This document shows, piece after piece, positions 47,871-61,430 of a stretch of DNA of 64,000 bases. Each line of letters starts with the position of its first letter. Positions within the stretch are counted from its first letter, which is position 1. Under the pieces are notes generated by a model. The model made no database searches, was not told where the DNA came from, and saw only the letters and a list, made by a program, of their open reading frames with translations. The DNA is taken from positions 679,875-743,874 of the forward strand of contig JANPWX010020521.1 in NCBI GenBank assembly GCA_024734555.1, in the 5' to 3' direction. Both the position numbers and the translations under genes were made by a program. This DNA comes from Trochalopteron elliotii (Eukaryota; Chordata; Aves; Passeriformes; Leiothrichidae).

Positions 47871-48062
47871 TCATAGAATCTCAGAATAGTTTGGGCTGAA
47901 AGGGACCTTTTAAAGGCCATTTAGTCCACTACCTCTGGAATGAGCAGGGACGTCTTCAATTAGAAAGACTGCCCAGAACCCCATCCCATCTGACCTCCAG
48001 TGTTTCCAGGGATGGAGCACCTATCACCTCTAAGGGCAACCTACTGCACTACTCCTTCAATT
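47871..48062 (-). mobile_element. CR1 LINE 3' tail fragment
   Basis: The plus strand begins TCATAGAATCTCAGAATAG and continues GGCTGAAAGGGACC and TTTCCAGGGATGGAGCACC, the reverse complement of a CR1 3' end. About 190 bp long, 5'-truncated. Confidence 0.9.
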
Positions 48063-51000
48063 TTTTTTATTCTGTTTCACATTATTTAAGAGCCTTGGTT
48101 ATTGCACAGAAGCACTTAAGGATGGCTGTTTAGAGAGAAGAAAAATACAGAATACATAGATACAGAGTTGCTGTACTGTCCTTTCCATTTAGCATTTAAA
48201 AAATTTAAAAAAAAAATTAAACAGCAGGAAAGAAGAAAAATATGATACTCATTATCCCATATATTTTACCAATTATTTTCAGGCAACAACAAACAATTAA
48301 TTTCAAAATATTTTTACATGTCAGACAGACAGTCCCAAATTGAAACTACTCATATGTGAAAAATAGCCTTATGTTTTCATATTTAAGCTTGATTCTCCTT
48401 TATTATTTTAACTGACATTACCATTTTCTTGCTGTACAGAAACACTTCTAGGACTTGTGGCTTTTATTTTAAAAATGCAACAAAAATTTTCTAATGTGTT
48501 TATTGCTGAAATACTTACTAAATTAACTTAAATTCCAAAAATTAAGGTACAACGTTAGTGTGTAAGCAGTGGAGATGCAACCAAGGGATTGCTTTCAAAA
48601 GTGTAATTTTTTATGCCTAGAAACAAAGATACCTGTTTTACAGTGTATCTATTAGCTCCAGCAGAAATCTTGCTGACATGACAGTAAGACTGCACTTGAA
48701 ACAGAAGTCTGTGTGTTGACCTAGCCTCTGATGTAAAAATACCATTAATATATAGATATGCATTACTAATCTGTAAAAAGTAGAGCGAGTTGATATCACA
48801 GGGAGACAGAAAAAGTTAATCTTAAACAGAAGAATTATCATAAGGCAAATAAAAATATATGTAATCACATATGCAAGCTTAGAGTTAGAAGTCTTCACAA
48901 ATACTTGAGCCAATGTCAACAGGGCAACTGATGCATCATTGCTGTGGTATCCCATTAATTTTTCAAGAAAAAAACATGAGGATAGATTCTATTTTGCTTC
49001 TTTTTTTTCAAAAAGAAAAAAATTAATCAACAAGAAAGTTCCATACTAGGTCACATAATAGCATAATGCCCAGGGTCTTGTAATACGATGTGCAGTGAAA
49101 TATACCATGTTATCCAAACCAGGATATCCACTGTACCCCTTAGCAGATAGGAGAATGATTACTTTCTTCCAAATAGAAGTTCATTTCTGAAACAGAAAAC
49201 ATCCTTGTTAGAATGCACACACAGAAACACCTCTATTATACTCTTAAAATTATTTTTGTTTATTTGTTAGATGGTTAGTTTATTGATCTAAAATTACTTT
49301 ACAGTGTGTTAGATGATAAGATTAAATTTGACAATTTGTATTTATTTTAGACAATCTATCTAATCTTCCTTCTTTTCCTCAGACAACACTGTTTGACACA
49401 ACAGTCCCTCATTAGGAGGAGTTCTTTTACAGCCTTAAAAACAGAAGTTTACCTATCAAAGTAAACATGATTGAATGAGGATTTGCTTAGAGTGAGCTCT
49501 CAAAGAAACTATGCCTGCTCCTCATAGGTAGTGTATTGCTCAAGACCAGGACAGCATTCCATGTTTAGGAGCTAGTGATCCACACAACAGTTCACCTGAG
49601 TAGGCAGACAGCTTTGCTGAATATACTGGGCGGCTTTCAGGGCTGTTCTGTATTGCACAAAATTCTTGGCCAAAGGATAAACTCAGCAAGTTCATTGAAA
49701 CACAGGAGCCCACAGGCAGCTCCCACTGATTTCGCCACCTGCCTGGCCTTGCCTTTACCTGCAAGTGGAGCAAGGAGTTCTCATTACATAATCCCTTAGG
49801 AATAGTGCTATTGTCTTGTAATGAAACAATGGAGTATCTCAGTACTGAAAGGGAGGGCTTCTCTCCACAGACAGGATCTGCTCTGCACAGTGTGCTGTGG
49901 GAAAATCCATCCAGGTTACATCTCATGCTGCACAAACTCAGCGTGCCCCAGCCACTCATGGAACATTAGGTTTCATTCCTACCTATATTACTCTTCTTAT
50001 TTTGTCTAATTAACACAGTTATCTTATTAAGCAATTTGTTGTCAAAGCCTTTCTTACTGATCCAGAAAAAGTCCTGCACCATCTCTCTCTCACTTCAACT
50101 CTTATCTTCCACCCCCAGTACAGAACAGGCTGATACACGACATGAAGAGATAGGTATGCTTGTAAAGGTTATCCTCTGTGTTTGACCTTTCTAAATTCTT
50201 GTTTCCATAGGAAAGTTTATACATATTTTCCATCTTCAGCAATAGTTTCAAGTTCAAATTTCAGAATAATTAAATAAACGAATTCTATTGATTCTACCAT
50301 GCAAATTTCTAATCCATAATCCATAGGCTGTAATAATGGAAATGCTTGCATAAACCCATAATCTTTCACAGAACTATTCCTCCTATGACATACATTTAAG
50401 TAAAAGATCAAACGTTTCCATGACTGAGGCCTGAATTTCTTTCAATCCCACATATTTGATGGTTGAGCTAAAGCATTTCTGTTCTCTTTCTTGTCTCTCT
50501 CCTTCCTGACCTATCATAGCAGCTGACCAGAACAGATTTCTGTAAACAAGGCAACCAGAGAAAATAAGAAAGACATCAGGGAATAACTTAGAGGAGAAAA
50601 TAATACAATGGAGATAGTAGCAATATATGGGTCTTTATATGCAAGAACTACTTTAAGACCACACAACTTTTAGTCAAACCAAATGGTGTAAATATTTATT
50701 CTTTAATATCATAAAAACATAAAGCTGTAGATACTGAACAGTTATGCATGAATCAACTGGATTTGTAAAAAGTAAGCTTGAAGTCATATGTTTTCAAGGT
50801 CTCAAAACAAGGTCTTCTTTCAGGCCTACTTCTAATTATTTATCATTATCTGTTAATTTCTCTATTTTTTTTCATTCCTTTAATTTCATATTCTTTCTTC
50901 AGAACACACGGGAATTTAGGAAGTTTTTTGATGAATTTTTGGGTCATGAGATATTCTGAATAATACATAATAATGGATTCATTTCAGAAACTGGCAGAAT

Positions 51001-53249
51001 GTCTAACATAATCATATTAGGCTTGATTGAACATCTAAATCATAAATCATATAAATTTGGGGGATTCTGAATGTATAAAACATTATGTGTGAGTTCCCAA
51101 ATTGCTAGATGCTGATTTTTTAATATCTGTTAAATGAAGTTACTAGATGAGGTTTTGCTTATGTCAGAGTTGAGGGCACAGTTACTTACCCACTCTTCAA
51201 ATATATAATGGATAATCCATTCTGGTTATTTATTTAAGTAATCCATAATAGCTCTGTAAGTTACAGGTAAGAAGGAGGGTAAAATTGGCATCCTGCACTA
51301 TTCTGCCCTTCCTTATTATCTTCATCTGATGAACTGCATAAGAAGTGAAGTGTGCCCTTTTTTTTAATATGGTATTTATAGTTCAGCCAGTTAGATTATT
51401 TTTTGAAATTGCATTGGAATATGGACAGACTTTGTACAGGAGACAGTCTCTCTATTAGGATGCAAATTCTCAGTTCAAATATTTAAGAATCATGTAGCGG
51501 CTGTGACAGTGCCAGAGGTAATTAAGCTCAGGTTCTAAAATTAAATTTAAAAGTGCATGGTGCTGCATCCCATATTTGATTTTTCCTCAATTGCTAATTA
51601 TGTACACTTATCCTGACAAATTTTACTTAGTCTGGAATATTCCTGTTATGCATTCATGTCAATAACAAAAATCAAGTCAACCAACTTGTGTTTTGCTTCT
51701 GCCAAGGTTCCATATACAGTTACGTTTCTGACAACTTTCACTTTAGCTCCTGTTCTGGTTTTATAATGCTGCTACGAACTAGAAAATGTCAAGTATGATA
51801 ATAATCAGCCACTCAGGTAGAAGAAGCTAATTCTCTTGCTTAGGTTACCTCTCTTTGAACAGTCTCTTGGTTTCTGTTTTTTCATATTCAAAGTCTTCAC
51901 TTAAGGGAAATGGTTTGCCCTGTAGTTTGAAGTTTGTGGGCAACCCTAAACACACAGAGGTACAGAAATATGTGTCAATGTTGTGGAGCTACTTCTCATA
52001 GGGCTTTTAAGCTATAATCATAGAAGCTAAATACAGTTTTTCTTTCATGTGTAAATAACGATCCCAGTATTACAGTTAGATCTCAGTTTATACAGTTCTC
52101 CCTCTTTCTGTACTTGCTTAAAAATTTATGTCATCTTCTGCACCTCCAAATACACGTGCTTCATCAGAAGCAGAAGGTGTTTCTGCTTAACTTTACCAAA
52201 AACTTCAGAAAGATACATTGGATAAAATATTACTCAGATAACTAAAACTGACCAAGAATAGAAATCAAAGATTATGATTACTTAGAAAATTAAACTGTGA
52301 TGTAAATATTAAATTACATTTATCAAAGTAGTTTGAGCACTCTAAAAGTTACAAATATTTAAATTTAGCAGTTTGACATTATCACATTCTATCTTTTCAA
52401 AGAGACTTGAAGTGTGTACTTATTAATTCTATCCCATTGGACTACCAAATAAGTATGCAGAAGTGTAACTTTGACAATACTGCTTAACAGAGATTCATTA
52501 GCATGCCATTCTGCTTGGACTATCAAGTTCTGTAAGATTTGGCTCCATTACTTCCTTAGATTTCAAAGACTTTTCTAATTTTTTTTCTCTCTTATTCAAC
52601 TGCAAAATGGTCAAGATGACACTGATTCTAGAAGGCTTCCAAAAGAGCTGCAGAAGAGGAACTACAGAACAGTAAAACTGAATTCTTCACAGGGCAAGTT
52701 GGTGGAAACCATCCAAAAGAATAAAATTAATGGGAATATGAATAAATTATCTTGACTGGGAAAGAATCTGTATGGGAATTTTATAACTTTACACACAAAT
52801 CCAGTGGCATTCTTCAAAGGAGTTTGAAATCACTTGCATCAGAGAGGTCCTGCTGATACAGTCTACTTCAATTTTCAAATAATGTACCCCTGTTTTTGTA
52901 AGATTAGGCACAGTGGCAGTGCCTCTTTCTCAAAAGGCAAAGAGCAAAACTCAAAGAGGAATGCAGATGAGTGTGAAGGACTTGGTACACATTCTGTATT
53001 GGGACTGACTAGCTCAACTAGGACAGTTCATCCTGGGGACAAATATGACCAACAGGGAATTTCATATCAGAAAAGGATTATTAGAGAATGCTTTACTATC
53101 TCTCTGAACACATGAATTAAGTGGGTTCAAACAAAAGTATAACCCTTCAGACAAAGAGAAAAATGCATTCTTGCGTTGGTTTGCAAAGACAGATGTCTGC
53201 TAAGGAAGTCAGGAGCCTCCCTTAAAGATGTAAACCCCCTTTCTCCGAG
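48063..53249. other. A+T-rich non-coding stretch
   Basis: No gene recognised. The 139-codon minus-strand ORF at 49540-49959 and its overlapping plus-strand ORFs lie in a locally G+C-richer patch and show no domain. Confidence 0.45.
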
Positions 53250-53829
53250 TTATTATAATTTTGAAATTAAGGGCCTCTCAGGTAAAGATATGGGGATAGG
53301 AATAACAGTCCTCTATGAGGAAAGTTAAAATAAAAATGTAGTAGTACAAAAAAAATCAAGCAAACAAAAAGAAAACACTAACAGAATCAGAATACAACCT
53401 GGCTACCTGTTCGTCAGGGTGTTGGTAGCAGTCCAATTAAATCGTGGCTGCAGTCCTCCTGGAGTGACAGATGTAGTTCTGTTGAAGCAATGATCCTGTG
53501 GAAGGGTGTAATTTTCCTCTGAAGGTCCAGTGGCAATGAGATAGGTCCACTCTTGCTCTGGGAATCCGGTGGAAAACAGGCTGCCTTGGTGTTCTGACTT
53601 TCAGATTTTATCCAGGTAGGAATGCTTGTCTCCGCCCCTGCGTGGATCATCACACTATGGGATGATGCAATTTTATCAGTCATGCAGTGAGACTCAGTGG
53701 CCCATTAACAGAAGATATCCCCCGATGGAGGACGGGTTGTGAGGAGATAAAGAACACTGCCCCACATGGTTTAACAGCTGGTAATAGAATACATACTTTT
53801 GGCTCCATCTTGCATTGCAACCTAAGACA
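53250..53829 (-). mobile_element. Solo LTR, second member of the 961-1505 family
   Basis: On the minus strand the element starts TGTCTTAGGTTGCAATGC at 53829 and continues with AAAGTATGTATTCTATTACC, aligning along its length with the LTR at 961-1505, which starts TGTCCTGGGTTGCAGTG. Both carry CTTCTGTTAATGG and ATCCCAT blocks in the same order. The 3' end, placed near 53250, is weakly defined and no target-site duplication was found, so this copy is older or its end is altered. ORFs inside it on either strand are not genes. Confidence 0.78.
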
Positions 53830-54535
53830 ATTCCTCACAGAGAGAAAAACTAAGAGAACACCACGCTTGTATTTTTAGTAGATGTGATTTGCTGACTTAT
53901 TCTTGGTCCCTACAGAGGAGATATGATTTTATGAACAACCACTGATTCATAGCATGAGAGAATGAAATAAATCTACAAAACAAATTAATTAATATTGCAC
54001 AGGCAACCTTCAGATTTCTTAATATTTAAGTCCTTTTCTTTGCAAATAATCTTTTATGAGGTTATCTGTACGTTCTGCTTAAGAGCTCTACAACTCCATT
54101 AAATTGTACACACTGATCCTGAAATGACTGTAAATGACAGCATTCTGATAGATACATTTCTGAAGAACTATACATCCCTCTCCAATAGTCCTGCAGCACC
54201 CCACTGCAGTTTTCATCAATTTCAGAACTGATTTTTAATTGTGACTTTCATTCTGCATGAGAGCTTCTGTCAGCTGTCCTGGTGCTGGAATTTACAAGTT
54301 GATCAGCACTATTTGTGACTGACCAACGCCTCAAAAAATCTACACCTGTGAACATGGAAACACTGTCGCCACTTCATGGTCTAGACTGATGGGCATGTCA
54401 GAGGAGATTTTCTTTTCAAGTAATTAATTGAGTAGCTACTTAGAAATATTTATTTCTGAATCACAACTAAACTCCTGCAGTTTATCTTCCATAAAAACAT
54501 AAAACATATGACAGCAGGACAGTAGATGTTTTATC
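53830..54535. other. A+T-rich non-coding stretch
   Basis: Nothing recognised. Confidence 0.5.
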
Positions 54536-54539
54536 ATTA

Positions 54540-56180
54540 TGGGTTAACACAGTTTGGTTTTTAGTTAAAGAGGAATATGGAATATTGCCCTGTCAGGACC
54601 TTGGAATTGTTTTAGAAAGGACAGGGACCTATCAAAAGCCAATTCTTAGCTACTGGTATATGGTTTGACCAATGAGAAAGCTGAATGCAACTTTTAGTAA
54701 CACCTGTATAAATCCTGATTGTGCCCAAGCCGGCCTTTTTCCTTCCAGTTTGGCAGTAGGTAACACCAGCCGTGCAGCAGCCAGGCGGACTGGGCCAGCC
54801 CCCCCTGCCCCACCAGGCTTGCGGAGCCAGGCCATGGCCGGGCCTGGTGGCAGCTGGCAGCGGGGGAGGGGAGAAGAAGCCCTGGCTACAAACATCTAGC
54901 GAGTTTTAAGCTCACCTGGCAGCTGCCCTTGCTGCCGGCCAGGGCCAGGAGGGAAGATGTTCCCCCCCGCCACCCCCAGGCCGCAGAGAATAGCTTTGAG
55001 CAGGGCCACACGATGAGACCAAGAGGTGGAAAAAAAGCATCCACCAGCCGCCCCCATCAGCATGGCTTTAAGTTTCCACAGCCATGTAGCTAGAGCTGCA
55101 GCCCAGCAAAGATCACATAACCGCCACAGGCCTGGGCAGATGTAACTCTTTCCTAGTACAGATGAAAACTTCCAAAGCCCTAACCTTTTTGAGAAAAAGT
55201 CAGAGTGAGAGATATTCAAAGAGACAGTATGAAGATACCAAAGTCAGTGAAAGAGAAGTTGTATCCTAAATGAGAAAGAGATGACAAGTTGCCTTAGTCC
55301 TAAACTGATTATCTCCTATAAGTTATAGTAAAAACTGTAATATAAATATACTTTAAAATATTCCTTTAAATCATAGACAATATGAATTAGTTATGATTTT
55401 TAATTTATGATTATTTAATTTATTTATAAATTAAAATTTTATTATAATTTTTAAATTCATATTATTATCAATTTAAGTTATGATTATTTAATTTATAGAT
55501 TTTAAGCAAAGGTAATCTGTAATTTACTAAGTAACTATGAAATTAAAAACTGAGATCTAGTGATCCCATAAGACGTTTGAACAAAAAGAGATAAGAAAAA
55601 GCTCTCTGCGCCAGTAAAGAAGTGAGAAGACATCTCTGTTCCCTGAAATAAAGAATCCTGTGCTTTTAGAGCTGTTCATCTTTAAAAAGTGACACCCCAG
55701 TATGTGTAGGTCCACAGCCCATATGTATTCACCAGAAAGACTACATGATACGAGAGGTCCACAACTGCAAAAATTCCTGGGCAGGCTGCTTTTGTGAGAG
55801 TTACAAGCCACAAACAAACTGTTTCTCTTGTAAAAAGTTACCAGAAGAAATCAGAAAAGACTTCTGTCTCTCAAAAGACTAAATAAAAAATCGTTTTATA
55901 AGTAGTACTGACCTAAAGTTCAGAGTTTTACCTCTTTACATTGTTTGTAAAAAAGTTAACACTTTGTAATAAGAAGAAAACTGTTTTAGAAGTTTCATTT
56001 TTAAATTTGTATTTTTCTTCTTTTTGTGTGTATTAATAAATCTATTTATTTGTCTTTAAGTTTAGTTCTGCTTTGTTTTTCCTGATCCTATCTCACAGAA
56101 AAAAAACCAAAAAGTAAATGCTCAAACCACTACACTAAATTTAGCAAAAAAAACCCCAAGTGAATGTAAAACCACTACAC
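54540..56180 (+). mobile_element. LTR-like segment with an internal G+C-rich block and A+T-rich core (uncertain)
   Basis: A CCAAT motif (GACCAATGAG, about 54667) and TATA-like TGTATAAATCC (about 54706) precede a G+C-rich block (about 54720-55140). An A+T-rich core follows (55375-55510, with TGATTATTTAATTTAT twice), then an ATTAATAAATC polyadenylation-like signal (about 56032) and finally CAAACCACTACA (about 56120-56132). That last string is shared with the 3' end of the LTR at 961-1505. These ordered signals suggest a long, old LTR or a non-autonomous LTR element on the plus strand, but I found no matching target-site duplication. The alternative is a G+C-rich promoter of a non-coding transcript. 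Confidence 0.35.
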
Positions 56181-57913
56181 TTACTTAAGCTGAAATACAC
56201 TGGTTCTGGAGTAGAAAAATATCTATTTGCTTCTAAAATATGATTATCAAGTATAGTTTTAGTAACATACCAGGGATTTTTAGATGGTTTCAGATACGAC
56301 CATTTGCGTGGTCTTTCCCATAATGATGAATTCAGCAATATTGATATCTAAAGTCTAACTCTCTTATTTTTTTCTCAGAAAATTGATTAACTCAGCTGGC
56401 TTCTACTGCACAAGAACTGTTATTAAAATGTCACAGAGGTGCTGGCAATATATTTGGTGCATGGGCTACTCTAAAACCAAGTATTTCTTCCCTGAATTGT
56501 TCCTAAAGTCTTACCATTTCTCAACAAACAAATCAATTCTAATTTTATAGATTCTGCTTCCTAATACACTCCTCCACAGTATATGTTCCTGTAAATAATA
56601 TAAATTTTTATATGGACTTCAGTAAATGAATTGCGTAAATGAAGGAAGCTTGGACTTTGCACAAAATCAAGCCTTCAAAAAGCTTTCAAGGAAACAACTT
56701 GATTCTAACTGTTTTTTTCTTGAAACTTGCCATTTGTATCAGTGATGTAGACAAAATAATGAGCTTTTAATTTTGGCAGCCTTCAAAGATCTTCCCAGAA
56801 TACTGTGTGAACAGCAAAATTATGGTTATCTTGAACTTCACATAAGGAATGCAAATGCTGTTGCTATCACTATGATGCAGACTTTCAGAAAGAATGTAAA
56901 GATGGTCATGAGTGTAGCTATTTGATCTCACTGATATCCTCCAGCCACAACAGATGTGTTAGTTTAAACTGAGTTATATCTGACCTAGATCTAATAAATT
57001 TAGGCCTCTGTGTTGGTTTGGGGTTTTTCCCAGGGAAACAGTAGTAATATCTCAGATAAAGGGTATATTACTTAAGAATTAAGACAAATGACACTAACAA
57101 TCAGAAATGCAAACATTTCAATTTTCAAAACGTATGGCTTTTAGAGAGAATTATCTACACATGGTGATTCTTACATAGTTTCTAAAAGTATATTAGTTGC
57201 ATTAATTCATTGGATTGTATCATATATTATAATGTACTGATATATAATACAAGATTATTGCGTTTTCATTTTAGACTATGAATGCTAAACTATGAGTCTA
57301 AATTGGTCCCTCTAGACTCTACTTATAATCAGCAGACAGAATCAGGTAACTGTAGCAGGCAATTTTTCTTAAATGCCTAAAATAAGTAAGAAAAATTGCC
57401 CTATGTGATATGTTCAACCCAGCTTCAGATAGCTGAAATGAATCTTACACAGAGTGTACAAAACCACATCCTAACAGCACTCTGTATTATCTGCATGTTT
57501 ACTCAAATATGGAAATGTTTCTTTTAGTATGTAGTGAAGCATAAGCATGTTGAAACAAAGTACGAAGACTTTTAAATAAAATGTCATAATCTGGAGAACA
57601 CTGAAATGTACTGCTCCATTCCCCACATAAAATTTTTAACTTTTCCTCCAAGAAAATTGCAAGTACAGCTATCAGCAGTGTTAGTTCATTTATTCTACAT
57701 AAAAACCAATGGAGAGGAAAAGTCTGTCAAGACCACATGTTGGCACAGTTGCTTCCATGGTAAAGAAGTCACTTCTAATCATGAGAAAAATCTGAGGAAG
57801 AGACAATAGGTTTGCTTCTTTTGGAAGAATACATTAAAAAAATTGTTCAGTAACATTGCTAATTCTATTGGGTTTAGAGCTCATACGAGGTCCATATTAT
57901 TCTTGCTGTTTGT

Positions 57914-57975
57914 AGCAGCAAGTTACTTCTATACACAGAAGAAGAGAGACATTTTAACACAGCTGTATTTTTTTC
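57914..57975 (+). repeat. Dispersed direct repeat, copy 1
   Basis: Contains AGTTACTTCTATACACAGAA and GAAGAGAGACATTTTAACAC. It is nearly identical to 60210-60269, 2.3 kb downstream in the same orientation, with a small deletion and a few substitutions between copies. Confidence 0.8.
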
Positions 57976-60209
57976 CACTTTTGGAAGTGACCACATGAGC
58001 AAAAGTCTTCCAATTTTATTTTATAAGTTCAGTTTTAGTGTCTTCACTGTGAAGTGTTTATCCTTACTGTTTGCTCTGTGCTGGAACATTATCATGCAGA
58101 CGGCTGCCTGTCTGCTCTTATCAGAGTAGCTTGGGTCACCATATGTAATTCTTCTATTTATCATGGGCAATGTTTTAGATGCAATGACAGGATTCTAATT
58201 TCTCCAAAGATTCTGTCACTTGTGTCCTGACCTTTGGTAGCTATTGAGACTTTTATCTCAACCTTTCCTCAAAAGCCTCCCTTGCCCATCTGTTACATAC
58301 CAGCTTCTCTACCCTTTGCAGTACTTTTGAGTAATCCAAGAGAAATTTTTTACTCTGTCCCTTTGCTTAATTACACCTCTTGTTGTAAAGCAAGAACTAT
58401 TTAAAAATCTTCTAGGGTTAACAGACTTGGATAAGCAAAGCACATCAACTGAACTTCACCTTTACGATGTCTCTATCCCTTCTATCTCCCAAGGGAAGCA
58501 ACAATGTTGTTTAAAGATGAAGACATCTGTCTTTCATGGAAAAAAAAATCCCTTATTTTAGAAAGCTGAAAATTCAGGGTGCAAGTTCAGACCTCTTCTG
58601 ATGTCAGCACTTGAGCATAACTCAAAATGACTAATTTTCTGGACTAAACTCAAAGCCATTTTTCATGAATATTCAAGACCCTCATATCTCATTTTCTTTC
58701 CTGATTCAGTTCCAGCACAGGAAACTTGGACATATTCCATTCAACTATCCCTTTCCTTTATATTGACAGGATAAGATTAACTGAAAATAATGTGGCTTTT
58801 AATCCTGTGATTCCAAGTTGGGATTTCTTTTCTGACATTAGTGGTTTTCTTTCCCCCTTTGTTTTATCTTAAAAATGTGACCCCAACATGAACCAGACTA
58901 CCCACCACATGCTTCATTGCTTGAAGTTCTCTGATCTAATTAGCATTGATATTAAACTATCTGACTATCTGACCAAAAATAAGATTATTAAAAAATAACA
59001 AGCTTTACAGTTCTAATTATACCTTTAGGTTTCTGGGATTACAGAATGTCCAAGTTTAGAGTATTTATCCTGAAAATCATCTCTTAGTTTTTCCTCTTAT
59101 ATATGTTGGAACCTAAGACATAAGCTGTTGTGGGTTCATGCTTTCCTATTTCTTTCTCTCGATTGAAATTATGTCCAGTAAACAACTTACTGTTGTGTAG
59201 CACAAAACTAAGTTTATTAATGAGTGACCTATTAATATTAAAATATTAATTACTCAAACCAAACACAAAAAAAAGAAGTCATTCTTTTCAAGGGTGGATT
59301 TTTTTGACTGACAATCCATAAATAGAGAAGGCTAGTCCCTCTTTAGCACACATCTGCAAAACTACTATCTAAACTTTTCTGTATACACTTTTACTTACTC
59401 AAGGTTCTCCAGATTGGCCTTTGTCCTGAAACATAAATGTTGCCAAAATGGCTCCTTACATAATGTTGTTTAAATACACAACACAGCAAACTGCCAACTG
59501 TGAGAAATTTCCTCCATTGATTATATTCTCTAATGTGAGAAGGATATTATTCTACTTTAGTATTACAGTTAACAAGATCAACATTTTTCATGCCTTTATT
59601 TAAAATGTAGTGCTATGGAAAATCTTTTCACAGTGAGCCATAGAAGTGCCTTGATGAAAGCACTTACGAAAACATCCATCTTACAACAAACATCTGAATA
59701 TGTGGACCAATAGCCAGAGAACTTGTATTGGTGAGAACACACTATAACTTTTCAGAGTGAATCTTCAGTATAATCATCTTGTTCAACTGTCAAATTACTG
59801 AATTAGAGCTGCTGTCACATTATATTGTTCCGTAGGTTCTGGGCTTATTCTCATGTATGTTCTTATGCTGACTGATTGAGGGCAGAAATTGACTTATGTA
59901 CATGTATCAAACATTTAAGTGAATGGAATATTAATCTGATCATCATCTGAACATTGTCTTAAAAACTAAACAAATGGTAATAATCTCCAGTTGAGTGACT
60001 AGCCAGCAAGCAGAAAACAGATTGTTTCAAAGACTATTTTGAGAAACACATTTTCATCCACAACTTTTATGCTACTACAGTATACCAATCACCTTTATTC
60101 AGGGAATTCTCCATCCAGCACACGGGCAAATCCTGTGTTTACTTCCGGAATAGGTACTCAGCAGCAGAAGGCACAACGGGAGGGAAAGGAAAGGTCATAG
60201 CTAGGTCAT

Positions 60210-60269
60210 AGCAGTAAGTTACTTCTATACACAGAAGAAGAGAGATTTTAACATTGCTATATTTTTTTC
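60210..60269 (+). repeat. Dispersed direct repeat, copy 2
   Basis: Second copy of the block at 57914-57975. It is preceded by a small tandem doubling of GGTCATAGC at 60193-60212. Confidence 0.8.
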
Positions 60270-60787
60270 TAGGGCAAATATCTAGAGCAAATTCCTACTG
60301 ATTTCTAATGGCATATGTTTCCTTATGCCACAATTTAGAGCAGTTACAGCCAGGTCCCTTGCGAATCCTAACTAGTTATTGTTTTTCTACCTATCTCATA
60401 TGTCCTTGTCCCCTGTGAGGCAGGTTAGCTTGAGAGTGTCTTACTCTCCCTTTTCATGAAGACAGATGGTGTATTAGCCAAAGTTTCTTTCTCCACTAGC
60501 TACAGGTGTTCAGCCAGAGGGGCCAGGGAAGATCTATAGCTGCAAAAGCTCTGCAGCAGCTGCTTGAAGTGCTCTCAGCATACCAGTGAGCTGGATCGCA
60601 CAGCTGGGACAGATACATTATCTATTTTTCACCTGTGCCAACAGTCTTGTGCTGCATTCCAGCACAAAGGTGCAGCTCAGACTCAAATGCATATGTTCCC
60701 TTTATTACCTCAAGAAACCAAGGGACTGCAAATTGTGAATGAATACCGCTGTAGTTTCATTTTCCTACAGTTGTTTAGACAAGGTTT

Positions 60788-61121
60788 CTGCAGGCTGAAC
60801 CTCTGCTCCTTCAGCCTTTCCTCCAGCCCTCTGACCAGCTCTGGGGCCCTTCTCTGGACTTGCTCCAACAGCTCCATGTCCCTCCTGTGTCGGGAGCCCA
60901 GGGTAGTGTCTCACCAGAGCAAGGCAGAGCAGCACAATCCTCTCCCTCCCCTGCTGCCCACGGGGCTTTGGATGCAGCCTTGGATGCACACTTGGCTTCC
61001 TGGGCTGCCAGTGCCCATGGCTAGCTCATATCCAATTTTTCATCCACCAGTACCCTCAAGTCCTTTCTCTCTGCTCTCAGTTCATTCATCCCCTTGCCTG
61101 TGTTAATAGTGGGGATTTCCC
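60788..61121 (-). mobile_element. CR1 LINE, 3' side of a split copy
   Basis: Reverse-complement CR1 sequence including GCTGAACCTCTGC, GCTCCAACAGCTCCATGTCC and GGCTTTGGATGCAGCC. It breaks off at GGGGATTTCCC, where an LTR has inserted, and resumes at 61431. Confidence 0.9.
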
Positions 61122-61424
61122 TGACGCTGTTGTACACTACAACGACACAGACTCTGAGTTTCAGAAGGCTGAAAATGACTCCTTTATTTTTGGGATGTGT
61201 TTTCCTTATATACTATTCTACACAGATCAATTCGATTGGTGAAACAAAGACAAACCTCTTCACTCACACTGGTCAGACCAGAGGGACATCAAGAAGAAGC
61301 CCCTCCTAGGAAAAGGAATGAAAACATAGTACAGTTACAAAAACACTTATCTTGTTTACAGAAAATTCCCTGGGAAAAGAATTTCAGAAAATCAAAACAC
61401 TTCAGGCACGAAACCAGGGCTACA
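61122..61424 (-). mobile_element. Solo LTR inserted in CR1, perfect 6-bp target-site duplication
   Basis: The 303-bp segment starts TGACGCTGTTG and ends GGGCTACA on the plus strand; TTTCCC flanks it exactly on both sides (61116-61121 and 61425-61430). On the minus strand it starts TGTAGCCCTGG, has TATATAA (plus 61205-61211) and then AATAAA (plus 61183-61188), and ends CAGCGTCA. Removing it and one TTTCCC restores the expected CR1 sequence around GGGGATT. It is short for an LTR but complete. Confidence 0.93.
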
Positions 61425-61430
61425 TTTCCC

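Larger units (their letters stand above)
56181..60787. other. A+T-rich non-coding stretch with one duplicated 60-bp block
   Basis: No gene recognised. A 60-bp block at 57914-57975 recurs at 60210-60269. TGTTGGTTTGGGGTTTTTCC at about 57012-57031 resembles an avian LTR start, but no element follows. Confidence 0.45.

Noticed and set aside
49540..49959. Minus-strand ORF of 139 codons
   Set aside because: No domain, and opposite-strand ORFs of similar quality lie across the same bases.
57012..57040. TGTTGGTTTGGGGTTTTTCC resembling an avian LTR start
   Set aside because: No downstream LTR body, polyadenylation signal or matching 3' end was found.
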